A DNA stretch of 64,000 nt from SZUA-370 sp034003955. Its GTDB lineage: Bacteria; Spirochaetota; Spirochaetia; Treponematales; UBA12059. The stretch is taken from NCBI GenBank assembly GCA_034003955.1, contig JAVEXO010000004.1:1-64000 (forward strand), written 5' to 3'. Below, piece after piece: positions 54,352 through 62,773 of the stretch. The notes under the pieces are model-generated. The model was given only the letters and a program-made list of their open reading frames with translations, ran no database searches and was not told the DNA's origin. A program made the position numbers and the translations under genes. Each line of letters starts with the position of its first letter. Position 1 is the stretch's first letter.

Positions 54352-54882
54352 ATGGGCGGGCAGCCGTGCGTCCGCGTCCTTGGTATTGATCCCGGCCTCG
54401 CGGCCGTTGGATGGGGCGTCGTCGATATAGACGGCGCCCGTGCCATATATAGAGGACACGGATGCTGTACCACGAAGGCCGGCGATGATATTGCCGAACG
54501 CCTCGCAACAATACGAGACTCAATTCTGGCCGTGATCGCTGAATATAAACCGACAGAGGCTGCCATGGAGGCGCTATTCTTCTCACGCAACGTGAGCAGC
54601 GCCTTTGGTGTAGCCGAAGCCAGAGGTGTCATTCGGCTTGCCTGCCGTGATGCGGGTCTTCTGATGGCAGAATACGGGCCCATGGACGTCAAGAAGGCGG
54701 CTACAGGGTCTGGGCGATCGGGTAAGGCCGAAGTGCAATCCTTTGTAAGGCTGGTTCTTGGTCTAGACTCGGTGCCTAAACCGGATCATGCCGCAGATGC
54801 CTTGGCCGTGGCTCTGTGCCATTGTCAGGGGCGAAAGATACGGTCTGCCTTGGTTGATGCTACGCGCCGCGGCCGTCTATAA
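54352..54882 (+). CDS. ruvC: Holliday junction resolvase RuvC
   Basis: 176 aa RNase H-fold endonuclease cutting Holliday junctions. Catalytic acids Asp13 (VLGIDPGL), Glu73 (MEALFF) and the C-terminal His146/Asp149 in PDHAADALAVA are present. It follows yebC by six bases and precedes ruvA by seven. Confidence 0.95.
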   Translation: MGGQPCVRVLGIDPGLAAVGWGVVDIDGARAIYRGHGCCTTKAGDDIAERLATIRDSILAVIAEYKPTEAAMEALFFSRNVSSAFGVAEARGVIRLACRDAGLLMAEYGPMDVKKAATGSGRSGKAEVQSFVRLVLGLDSVPKPDHAADALAVALCHCQGRKIRSALVDATRRGRL

Positions 54883-54889
54883 TCCAGGC

Positions 54890-55483
54890 ATGTTCAATGC
54901 CATACGCGGAACGCTCTGCTATAAAAGCGCAGACACGATACGGATAGACACTATGGGTGTGGAGTGGGAATTCTCCGTGCCTTCTAGGTCGGTGGATGCC
55001 TTTGGTCGTCTGGGAGACGATACAAGGGTGCTGACCTGGCTCCTGCATCGTGATGATCAGATGCGCCTCTATGGTTTCGTCAGTGAGGCCGAGCGCTCAG
55101 TCTTTCTGGAGCTTATGAGCGTGGACGGCATTGGGCCAAAACAGGCCCTGAAGATATTGGGTGGCATAGGAGCCGAAGAATTAGGAGCCGCGCTTGAGTC
55201 AGAGGATCTTGCCAGGCTTGAGTCCATTCCTGGCTTAGGAAAGAAGACGGCCCAGAAACTTGTTTTTACGCTTAAAGGCAAGTTGCCATCATGCTTTGGC
55301 TCGGTAGCGAGCGCTCTGCCTGGATTACATGATGATATAGCACGAGCCCTCATAGACATGGGCTACGATAGACGCCGCGTGGCCGACGCCCTGGCCAAGG
55401 TGGATGCCGGCCTGCCTGAGACCACCCAGGACAGGGAGCAGGAGATGCTGCGGAGAGCCATTGTGGAATTGAGTGCATCATGA
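54890..55483 (+). CDS. ruvA: Holliday junction branch-migration subunit RuvA
   Basis: About 197 aa from the ATG at 54890; the longer frame lies in ruvC. N-terminal OB domain (FNAIRGTLCYK), the central helix-hairpin-helix LMSVDGIGPKQALKIL and IPGLGKKTAQKLVF, then a flexible linker and the RuvB-binding C-terminal three-helix domain. Overlaps ruvB as ATGA. Confidence 0.94.
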   Translation: MFNAIRGTLCYKSADTIRIDTMGVEWEFSVPSRSVDAFGRLGDDTRVLTWLLHRDDQMRLYGFVSEAERSVFLELMSVDGIGPKQALKILGGIGAEELGAALESEDLARLESIPGLGKKTAQKLVFTLKGKLPSCFGSVASALPGLHDDIARALIDMGYDRRRVADALAKVDAGLPETTQDREQEMLRRAIVELSAS

Positions 55484-56496
55484 GTGATGTAGTATCCGCC
55501 AGTTTCGACCCGGCATGGGATGATAGAGAGAATGTCCTCAGGCCTAAGCGATTGTCTGAATTCCTGGGCCAGGCCTCTATCAAGGCCAATCTTGCGGTGT
55601 TCATAGAGGCGGCTAGTAAGCGTGAGGAAGCCCTCGATCATGTCTTCCTCATGGGGCCGCCAGGATTGGGAAAGACAACGCTTGCAGGTATTGTTTCGCG
55701 TGAACTTGGCGTAGACTTCAAGGTGACAAGCGCACCGGCCTTGGAGAAACCCAAGGATCTGGCCGGTATACTTACCACCCTTGCACCAAGGTCGGTATTC
55801 TTCATAGACGAAATACATCGACTCAAGCCGGCCATAGAGGAAATGCTCTATATGGCCATGGAGGATGGCGAACTTGACTTCATCATAGGCCAGGGACCTT
55901 CCGCTAGAACCCTGCGCATACCCTTGCCACCATTTACCCTGGTAGGTGCTACGACGAGGGCGGGCATGGTTGGAAGTCCCCTTGTCAGCCGATTTGGAAT
56001 TAATATACGGCTAGGCTTCTATGAGAAGGCCGATACCATCGCCATCCTCAGGCGCTCGGCCGGAATCCTTGGCACAGAGCTGTGTGATGATGCTGCAGAG
56101 CGTCTGGCTCAGGCTAGCCGCGGTACCCCCCGCGTGGCCAACAGGCTGCTACGCCGCATGCGAGACTTTGCCCAGGTGCGCGGTCTTGACTCAATAAACG
56201 CGAGCGTCGTCGATGACGGCTTGTCTCGTCTTGAAGTAGACCATTATGGCCTGGAACGCCACGATCGTGATGTGCTTACGGCCATAATAGAAAAGTTTGG
56301 CGGTGGGCCCGTGGGTGCCGACACCCTGGCAGTCTCCACCAGCGAGAGCATAGAGACGCTGGAAGATTATCTAGAACCATTTCTCATACAGTCTGGATTC
56401 ATCATGCGTACTCCTCGCGGGCGAATAGCCACTCCTCTTGCCTATGAGCATCTTGGTTACAGGAAAGATAATGTTGACGACGGACTTCAGTTTTAG
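55480..56496 (+). CDS. ruvB: Holliday junction branch-migration ATPase RuvB
   Basis: 338 aa AAA+ motor. RPKRLSEFLGQ at the start, Walker A GPPGLGKTT (59-67), Walker B FFIDEIHR (Asp110, Glu111), sensor GATTRAGM, and a C-terminal winged helix with the conserved RTPRGR. Its 3' end overlaps queA by 26 bases. Confidence 0.96.
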   Translation: MSDVVSASFDPAWDDRENVLRPKRLSEFLGQASIKANLAVFIEAASKREEALDHVFLMGPPGLGKTTLAGIVSRELGVDFKVTSAPALEKPKDLAGILTTLAPRSVFFIDEIHRLKPAIEEMLYMAMEDGELDFIIGQGPSARTLRIPLPPFTLVGATTRAGMVGSPLVSRFGINIRLGFYEKADTIAILRRSAGILGTELCDDAAERLAQASRGTPRVANRLLRRMRDFAQVRGLDSINASVVDDGLSRLEVDHYGLERHDRDVLTAIIEKFGGGPVGADTLAVSTSESIETLEDYLEPFLIQSGFIMRTPRGRIATPLAYEHLGYRKDNVDDGLQF

Positions 56497-57487
56497 TATT
56501 CCAGAAGAGCTCATAGCCCAGGATCCTCCTGCCGTGCGCGGAACATCCCGCCTCCTTCTTTTAGGAAGAGCTAGCGGCTCGATAAGGCATGCGAGTGTAG
56601 CCGACATAGCATCATTCGTGCCCCCTGGCTCCGTCATGGTGTTCAATGACTCTCGCGTCAGAAGAGCCCGCCTGTTTGGAACGAGCCAAGGCGGCGGCAA
56701 GGTGGAGATACTCCTCCTCAGACGAGAGGGGCCTGCCCTGTGGACCGCCTTGACCTCGAGGATGGCCAGGCTTGTACCCGGTAAAACGATACGTCTTCCT
56801 GATGGTCTTGAGGCAGAGGTCGTCGGAACGAGGCCAGATGAGCGCATCCTTAGCTTCTCTCGAGAGATTGACGACGCCTACCTGGAGCGTTACGGCCACT
56901 TGCCGCTTCCCCCATACATACGCAGAGCCGACGTGTGCTCCGATGCCGATCGCTATCAGACCGTGTATGCCAGGGAGCAAGGTTCGGCCGCCGCACCAAC
57001 CGCAGGTCTCCATTTTACGCCTTCTATCCTTGATGCTCTTAGAGAAGCCGGGGTTGATATACGGTTCGTTACCCTGCACGTAGGCCTTGGCACCTTTCTT
57101 CCGGTACGGGTTGCGACCATAGAGGATCACAGCATGCATCATGAGGAATATACCGTGCCTTTAGAGACGGCTAAGGCGGTCAACGATGCAAAGCGGGATG
57201 GCCGCATGGTCGTAGCCGTAGGTACGACGAGCGTCAGGACCCTCGAGAGCGCCTGGTCTGACGCAGGCCTCATAAGCGGCCATGGATCCACTGACATCTT
57301 CATGTACCCAGGATATGATTTCAAGGTTGTTGATGCCATGTTCACGAATTTTCATACACCAGAGTCCACCCTCCTCATGCTTGTGTCGGCTTTTGCGGGT
57401 AGGGATGCAATTATGGCGGCGTATTCAGAGGCGATGAAGCAGCGCTACCGTTTCTTTTCGTATGGTGACGCGATGTTTATAAGCTAA
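56471..57487 (+). CDS. queA: tRNA preQ1(34) S-adenosylmethionine ribosyltransferase-isomerase QueA
   Basis: About 338 aa from the ATG at 56471 with AGGAAAGATA directly in front. It transfers the ribosyl part of SAM to preQ1 in tRNA, making epoxyqueuosine. DFSFSIPEELIAQDPP, MVFNDSRVRRARL, PLPPYIRR, GLHFTP, VTLHVGLGTFLPV and HSMHHEEY are typical. It overlaps ruvB by 26 bases. Confidence 0.95.
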   Translation: MLTTDFSFSIPEELIAQDPPAVRGTSRLLLLGRASGSIRHASVADIASFVPPGSVMVFNDSRVRRARLFGTSQGGGKVEILLLRREGPALWTALTSRMARLVPGKTIRLPDGLEAEVVGTRPDERILSFSREIDDAYLERYGHLPLPPYIRRADVCSDADRYQTVYAREQGSAAAPTAGLHFTPSILDALREAGVDIRFVTLHVGLGTFLPVRVATIEDHSMHHEEYTVPLETAKAVNDAKRDGRMVVAVGTTSVRTLESAWSDAGLISGHGSTDIFMYPGYDFKVVDAMFTNFHTPESTLLMLVSAFAGRDAIMAAYSEAMKQRYRFFSYGDAMFIS

Positions 57488-57499
57488 GGCGGATATAGA

Positions 57500-58852
57500 G
57501 TGAGTAGACGCATAGACGTTCCAAAGGATCTACAGGACTTTGCCCGGGTATTCTCTGGCTCTGGCTTTTCCTGCTATTTCGTAGGGGGAGCCGTTCGCGA
57601 CAGCCTCCTTGGGCAGGTGGTCAGTGATTGGGACGCGGCTACTGACGCAAAACCAGAGGACGTCAAGCGCCTTTTTAAACACGTCATCCCGACAGGCATA
57701 CAGCATGGTACGGTGACGGTTAGATGGCGGGGTGGTTCAATAGAGACGACCACCTTCAGGATAGATGGCGATTACAAGGACGGCCGCAGGCCAGAGAGCG
57801 TTCAGTTTACATCGGACCTGACTCAGGATCTGTCCAGGCGTGACTTTACCATAAACGGTATGGCCGTCTCTCCTTTTTCGGGTGAAATCATAGATTTCAA
57901 CGGAGGACTCGCCGATCTGGCCTCAGGCATAATACGCGCCATAGGTGACCCCAGGGAGCGCTTCGAGGAAGATGGCCTGCGGCCACTGCGAGCGGTTCGT
58001 TTCGCAAGCAGACTGGGTTTTACCATAGATCAGGCTACCCTGGAGGCCATTCCTGCTACCACGGAACGCTTCAGGCAGGTGTCTTTCGAGAGGATTCGGG
58101 ACGAGTTTACGAAGATACTGGGATCCACCCGTGCAGGTCGTGGCCTGTATACCCTGGATCAGACGGGCCTGCTTGATGAAATACTGCCCGAGCTGACTGC
58201 CTGTAAGGCTGTGGCCCAGGGCGGCCCCCACCGTCACGACGTCTTTACCCATCTCATAGAAGCCTGTGATGCGGCTCCACCCGATACGGTTATACGCCTC
58301 GCTGCACTGCTGCATGACACAGGCAAGCCTGCAAAACGAAGCGAGGCCCTGGATGGTTCTCTGACCTTTTATGGCCATGATGTTGAATCTGCCGCCATCG
58401 CCGAGACCGCTCTTCGTCGCCTCAAGTACCCTAACGCCATAATAGACGAGGTTGTGCATCTCATACGGCACCACATGTTCGAGTATCAGGATGTCTGGAG
58501 CGATGCGGCTGTTAGGCGCTTCGTCGCGAGGGTAGGGCTGGATCATGTGGACAGCCTGGCCAGGCTGAGGCTGGCCGATTCCAGTGGCATGGGAAACGGT
58601 CCTGCCGATCCTGCGAGCGTCTTGCCCCTGTTGGAACGTATTGAGGCCTTACGAGATAAGGACCAGGCCTTTAGTATCAAGGATCTAGCCATTAGCGGAC
58701 ATGATCTGATTGGCATAGGCTGGCCGAAGGGGCCTTCCATGGGGCAGGCTCTCTCCGAGCTTCTTGAGGCTGTTCTCGAGGATCCTGAACTCAATACACG
58801 TGAGCGGCTCCTCTACATTGCCCAAAGGATACAGTCTAAATATGGTGTATGA
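57500..58852 (+). CDS. cca: CCA tRNA nucleotidyltransferase
   Basis: 450 aa from GTG. Class II nucleotidyltransferase with FVGGAVRDSLLG and DWDAATDA (Asp43, Asp45), RRDFTINGMA, DPRERFEEDGLRPLRAVRFASRLGF, and an HD domain (ALLHDTGKPAKR about 271). It adds or repairs the 3' CCA of tRNA; consistent with the tRNA-His here not encoding CCA. Confidence 0.9.
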   Translation: MSRRIDVPKDLQDFARVFSGSGFSCYFVGGAVRDSLLGQVVSDWDAATDAKPEDVKRLFKHVIPTGIQHGTVTVRWRGGSIETTTFRIDGDYKDGRRPESVQFTSDLTQDLSRRDFTINGMAVSPFSGEIIDFNGGLADLASGIIRAIGDPRERFEEDGLRPLRAVRFASRLGFTIDQATLEAIPATTERFRQVSFERIRDEFTKILGSTRAGRGLYTLDQTGLLDEILPELTACKAVAQGGPHRHDVFTHLIEACDAAPPDTVIRLAALLHDTGKPAKRSEALDGSLTFYGHDVESAAIAETALRRLKYPNAIIDEVVHLIRHHMFEYQDVWSDAAVRRFVARVGLDHVDSLARLRLADSSGMGNGPADPASVLPLLERIEALRDKDQAFSIKDLAISGHDLIGIGWPKGPSMGQALSELLEAVLEDPELNTRERLLYIAQRIQSKYGV

Positions 58853-58863
58853 AGCCAGGCTTC

Positions 58864-59631
58864 CTATAATCGTTTCATAGACAAAAGGCGCTCGGCTTCG
58901 CTTCCGCCAGAAGCGACGATGGCTTCATAGGCCATGGCAGCGGCCGCCTGTTCGGCATCTTTCTTTGTCTTTCCCGTAGCCGGCCCATAGACCGATCCAA
59001 GCAGGGTGCATTGCATCCAGTAGGTCCTGTCATGATCAGGGCCGCTTTTCTTGTCAAGATCATAGCTGGGGTAGGAACGATGCCACTTCTGGGCATATTC
59101 CTGGAGAAGTGTCTTGTAGTCCTTGCGGTGGCGGTTGGTCAGCACCTTCTCTATTTCGGGGTCTATGAGGGATAATACAAGGGCCTTTGACTTCTCGAAG
59201 CCAGAATCGAGGAAAGCGGCACCAAAAACCGCCTCAAGGGCATCGGCCAGTATGGCCTTCTTATTGCGTCCACCAGATTTCTCTTCGCCTTTTCCAACCA
59301 AGAGCACCGCATCGATGCCTAGCTCCATGGCTAGTTCAGATAGGGTATCCTCTGAAACGACAAAGCTCTTTATTCTGGCCAGGTCTCCCTCGTTCTTGTC
59401 ACCAAGAGCCACGAAGAGCCTCGCTGCCGTTGACATCCCCAAGACGGAGTCGCCAAGAAATTCAAGGCGCTCGTTATTGCCCAGGCATTGAGGATCCTCA
59501 TTGACGTATGACCTATGGGTTAGGGCTCTATTGAGTAAGGATTGATCCTTGAAGCGGAAGTGCAATGAACGTTGAAAGGCCGCGAGCGCTTCCAGCCGAT
59601 CACGACTCAACTCGCCGTAACGGAAGGGCAC
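58864..59631 (-). CDS. rnc: Ribonuclease III
   Basis: 255 aa dsRNA endonuclease for rRNA processing. The signature NNERLEFLGDSVLG (Glu57, Asp61) and ADALEAVFGAAFLDSGF are present, with a C-terminal dsRNA-binding domain (KTLLQEYAQKW ... AAAAMAYEAI). It lies after acpP with a short spacer. Confidence 0.95.
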   Translation of the reverse strand: MPFRYGELSRDRLEALAAFQRSLHFRFKDQSLLNRALTHRSYVNEDPQCLGNNERLEFLGDSVLGMSTAARLFVALGDKNEGDLARIKSFVVSEDTLSELAMELGIDAVLLVGKGEEKSGGRNKKAILADALEAVFGAAFLDSGFEKSKALVLSLIDPEIEKVLTNRHRKDYKTLLQEYAQKWHRSYPSYDLDKKSGPDHDRTYWMQCTLLGSVYGPATGKTKKDAEQAAAAMAYEAIVASGGSEAERLLSMKRL

Positions 59632-59680
59632 GATCGCGGCCTCCTTAGATGTTCACGGGTTTTTTGCCCGTGATTATCCA

Positions 59681-59914
59681 TCAAACCTGTGACTTGATAA
59701 ATTCGTACGCGTCGCGTACGGTCTCGAATTCGTTGGCTTTCTCATCCGGTATGCGGATCTTTAGCTCTTCTTCGATACCGTACACTAATTCATACGTGTC
59801 GAGGCTGTCGGCCCCAAGGTCCTGCCTGAAGCTGGCGTCCAAGTTTATCTTGGATTCTTCAACCTCTAGTTTATCGGCGATGATCTTCTTGATCTTCTCA
59901 TACAATTCATCCAT
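59681..59914 (-). CDS. acpP: Acyl carrier protein
   Basis: 77 aa acidic four-helix protein of fatty-acid synthesis. The phosphopantetheine attachment is Ser37 in GADSLDTYELV. The 4'-phosphopantetheine comes from CoA, whose penultimate step gene coaD lies close by at 60217. Downstream it is followed by rnc. Confidence 0.96.
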   Translation of the reverse strand: MDELYEKIKKIIADKLEVEESKINLDASFRQDLGADSLDTYELVYGIEEELKIRIPDEKANEFETVRDAYEFIKSQV

Positions 59915-59926
59915 AGCGAATCTCCT

Positions 59927-60115
59927 TTACGCGTTGGTTTCGGGGGTCAAAACCTGCCTGCCGCGATAGAATCCGCACTTCGGGCAAACCCGGTGGAACA
60001 AAACGGCATTGCCGCAGTTGCCACAGGATACGATAGTCGGAGCAACGAGCTTCATGTTTATGGAGCGTCGGCGGCGAGTTCGTGCCTTCGAAGTATTACA
60101 TCTAGGTACAGCCAT
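59927..60115 (-). CDS. rpmF: 50S ribosomal protein L32
   Basis: 62 aa. Starts MAVPRCNTSKARTRRRRS and keeps the zinc ribbon SCGNCGNAV ... RVCPKCGFY (CxxC ... CxxC), so this is the zinc-binding form. GAGG lies eight bases before the ATG. It leads the rpmF-acpP-rnc unit. Confidence 0.94.
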   Translation of the reverse strand: MAVPRCNTSKARTRRRRSINMKLVAPTIVSCGNCGNAVLFHRVCPKCGFYRGRQVLTPETNA

Positions 60116-60162
60116 ACTAAAACCTCATTCCCACAATAAGTTCCTGTAACGGATACCGGCGC

Positions 60163-60191
60163 ACTTTAACGAAACAGGGTGTTTTTGTCAA
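60163..60191 (-). promoter_or_regulatory. Promoter of the rpmF-acpP-rnc unit
   Basis: On the minus strand TTGACA (60186-60191), 17-base spacer, TAAAGT (60163-60168), 48 bases before the rpmF ATG. One of the closest-to-consensus promoters in the window. Confidence 0.7.
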
Positions 60192-60216
60192 TACGCAAGG
60201 TAGACGGCACTATGAC

Positions 60217-60705
60217 TCAAATTCTGTAGCGTTCTAGAGCCTTGGCTATAACGGGTGGAACCATGCCGCTTATGTCTCCACCAAAGGAAGCCAATTCCTT
60301 TATGGCACTGGAACGCAGGACGAAGTACTTCTGGTCTGTAGGCATGAAGAATGTCTCTATCTCGGGTCCGACTCCCTTGTTGAGGATAGACAATTCAAAT
60401 TCATATGAGAAATCCTGGACGCTCCTCACGCCACGCAAGAGCACCCTGCACGCATGCTTGCGTGCAAATTCGACGACGAGTGTGTCGCAGAGGTGCACCT
60501 CGACATTGGGCCATGGAGCCACAAGCTCCCTCATGAATGCCATGCGCTCCTCCGAGTCGAAGAGGTAGCTCTTGTCTCTGTTGACGGCAACGACGACGAG
60601 TACACGCTCGAAGATGCTCCTGGCGCGCTCTATGATATTGAGGTGCCCATACGTCGGTGGATCGAAAGATCCAGGAAAAACAGCCTTTACCATAACCAGA
60701 AACAT
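60217..60705 (-). CDS. coaD: Phosphopantetheine adenylyltransferase
   Basis: 162 aa nucleotidyltransferase making dephospho-CoA. AVFPGSFDPPTYGHLNI with the HxGH-like Thr/His site and the C-terminal YFVLRSSAIKELASFGGDI (ISSTxI/K-like) motif. Start at 60705 has GGAG three bases upstream; ATG at 60693 is an alternative that fits homologues. It is divergent from lnt. Confidence 0.94.
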   Translation of the reverse strand: MFLVMVKAVFPGSFDPPTYGHLNIIERARSIFERVLVVVAVNRDKSYLFDSEERMAFMRELVAPWPNVEVHLCDTLVVEFARKHACRVLLRGVRSVQDFSYEFELSILNKGVGPEIETFFMPTDQKYFVLRSSAIKELASFGGDISGMVPPVIAKALERYRI

Positions 60706-60780
60706 AGACTCCGCCAGCTTTAGGCGTCAAGCCATTTGCTATGGCGTCACAAGCGGGCGGCGTGTATCATTGTTCTCTAT

Positions 60781-62400
60781 ATGAGAATGCCGAGGCTCGT
60801 CGTCCTAGCAGCTCTTTCAAGCCTCCTCCTTGCCTTGTCACTGCCAAATGACTTCTTTCCCTGGGGTAATCCAGCCATAGGTCTCATCGCTCTTGCTCCA
60901 TTGTATGTTGCCCTGTCGTATGCACTATCGTATCGCTGTGCCTATGCTATAGGAGCCATATTCGGTGGCCTGGCCCATGGTCTGGCCAGTTACTGGCTAT
61001 GGTTTTTTAATGATTTTAGACTATGGACCCTCGGTTCTACCGTCGTGGCGTACATGATCGTGTATGGCTTTTTAGGTATGTATCTCTATGGAGCCATAAG
61101 GCGAGCAGGTATCGCGCGCTCGCTCGTGTTTGCCATGGTATGGGCCGTGTTCGAGTGGGCAAAGTCATCGGGTTTCCTGGGATATCCCTGGGGGCTCCTG
61201 GCCTATAGCTGGAGTACCATAGCACAGGCCACGCAGATTGCTGAATCTACAGGCGTCTATGGTCTGTCATTTTCAATAGCATTCGTGTCATCATCACTCG
61301 CCGGCATCATCGTGGCTGTCTGGCCGGCTCATAAGAATTATACAGGCCATCTGGTTATGACTGGCATCCAGCCCAGGGAATACCGTTTTCTGGCTACAGG
61401 ACCGACAGTCGTTTCTATCATACTATTCCTTGCAATCCTTGCCTACGGATCAATATCGCTTGATAAGCAGCGTACGCCTCGAGGGCATTTAAATGCCGTG
61501 CTCGTACAGCAGAATGAAGATCCATGGGAGGGTACAGAGTCTGAAAGCCTGTCGGTTTCTATCGCCCTGGCCAGGGAGGCAATTGCAGGCTCATCTCTTG
61601 TGCCCGATATAATCTTGTTTAGCGAGTCGACGCTCAGACGCCCTTGGGAGGGCTTTGAACACTTCTATGAACAGACACCTAAAACCTACTCACTTATGGC
61701 CTTCATAATCGATAGTGGAGCCTATCTGTTTACGGGTGCCCCAGAGATACTGTCCTATGAGCCCTTTGAGGCCAGCAATGCAGTCATTTTGATAGACAAT
61801 ACGGGAGCACAGCTGGATACCTATGCCAAGATGCATCCGGTGCCATTCGCAGAAGCCATACCATTTTGGGAGTATCAGGCCTTCAGGTCATTCATCCAGA
61901 ACGTCGTTGGTCTTGAGTCAGGCTGGGTGATGGGTACACAGAGGGTGTTGTTTGATATGACAACAAGAGGCTCTGCTCTGGTGCGTTTCGCCGCTCCCAT
62001 ATGTTTTGAGGATGCCTTTGCCCCCTTATGCCGTCAATTCGTGCTCGATGGTGCAGAGATTCTAGTCAATCTTTCAAACGACTCGTGGTCCAAGAGGGAT
62101 TCTGCGGCGATCCAGCACCTGGTGGCAGCCCGATTCAGGGCCATAGAGCTCAGGCGAACCCTCGTTAGATCCACCAATGGCGGTTTGAGTGCCGTCATTG
62201 GCCCGGACGGGCGAATCCTCGATGCCTTGCCTCTGTTCGAAGCCACGGCAAGGGTGGTATCTGTCCCAGTATACTCGGATGAGAATACTCCATACTTGCG
62301 GCATGGAGACTGGTTCGTGATCATTTTGGCCTGTATTCTGGCTGGCTTAGGCATTATACTGTTCTTAAAAGACGCGTTTCCAAAGGAGGAGCAGGCATGA
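60781..62400 (+). CDS. lnt: Apolipoprotein N-acyltransferase
   Basis: 539 aa from the ATG at 60781; the longer frame adds a non-membrane stub. Several N-terminal membrane helices (about 5-230), then a nitrilase-like domain with Glu in ILFSESTLRRP, Lys in YAKMHPVPFAE and Cys in APICFEDAF as the catalytic triad, and a last membrane helix. It N-acylates lipoproteins, which fits the many lipoproteins of the window. No ribosome site; see leaderless finding. Confidence 0.93.
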   Translation: MRMPRLVVLAALSSLLLALSLPNDFFPWGNPAIGLIALAPLYVALSYALSYRCAYAIGAIFGGLAHGLASYWLWFFNDFRLWTLGSTVVAYMIVYGFLGMYLYGAIRRAGIARSLVFAMVWAVFEWAKSSGFLGYPWGLLAYSWSTIAQATQIAESTGVYGLSFSIAFVSSSLAGIIVAVWPAHKNYTGHLVMTGIQPREYRFLATGPTVVSIILFLAILAYGSISLDKQRTPRGHLNAVLVQQNEDPWEGTESESLSVSIALAREAIAGSSLVPDIILFSESTLRRPWEGFEHFYEQTPKTYSLMAFIIDSGAYLFTGAPEILSYEPFEASNAVILIDNTGAQLDTYAKMHPVPFAEAIPFWEYQAFRSFIQNVVGLESGWVMGTQRVLFDMTTRGSALVRFAAPICFEDAFAPLCRQFVLDGAEILVNLSNDSWSKRDSAAIQHLVAARFRAIELRRTLVRSTNGGLSAVIGPDGRILDALPLFEATARVVSVPVYSDENTPYLRHGDWFVIILACILAGLGIILFLKDAFPKEEQA

Positions 62401-62771
62401 GCGTTAGAGAGTACCTTTCTGGTCAATTCTACGAAATTCAGGCGTACAGAAGCGAGCCACCACAGGATGCCTTGGCCTTCACCGGAGCTCCCCGCAAGCA
62501 TCCATACGATGACGGAAAGATAATTCTCTTATCAGAGCCTCAGGACGGCGTTTCGGCCATCTATGAATTCAAGGCTTCAGACATCGTAGGTGCCCAAGAC
62601 CTTCCAAGCCCGGTCACCGTCGCAGGGGAGAGCTACAGGATAGTGAAGCTATGGGTACGTCGAGGCGCGGTAGGCTTGTGTTATGAGCCTTTCGAGGTCG
62701 ATAGCCCCCTTAGGTTCCTCCATGAGCCACACGTTCTCAAGGAGAGTGTCTTCGGCCGGCACAGGGGCTGA
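62397..62771 (+). CDS. Hypothetical protein, 124 aa
   Basis: ATGA overlap with lnt. A soluble, beta-rich small protein (MSVREYLSGQFYEIQAY, IYEFKASDIVGAQDL, YRIVKLWVRRGAVGL) with no catalytic motif that I recognise. It stands two bases before the AmrS-like gene, so it is cotranscribed with lnt and that radical SAM gene. Family unknown. Confidence 0.72.
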   Translation: MSVREYLSGQFYEIQAYRSEPPQDALAFTGAPRKHPYDDGKIILLSEPQDGVSAIYEFKASDIVGAQDLPSPVTVAGESYRIVKLWVRRGAVGLCYEPFEVDSPLRFLHEPHVLKESVFGRHRG

Positions 62772-62773
62772 TT

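Noticed and set aside
54788..54889. Upstream extension of the ruvA frame
   Set aside because: The extension lies inside ruvC and does not resemble RuvA, which starts MFNAIRGTL.
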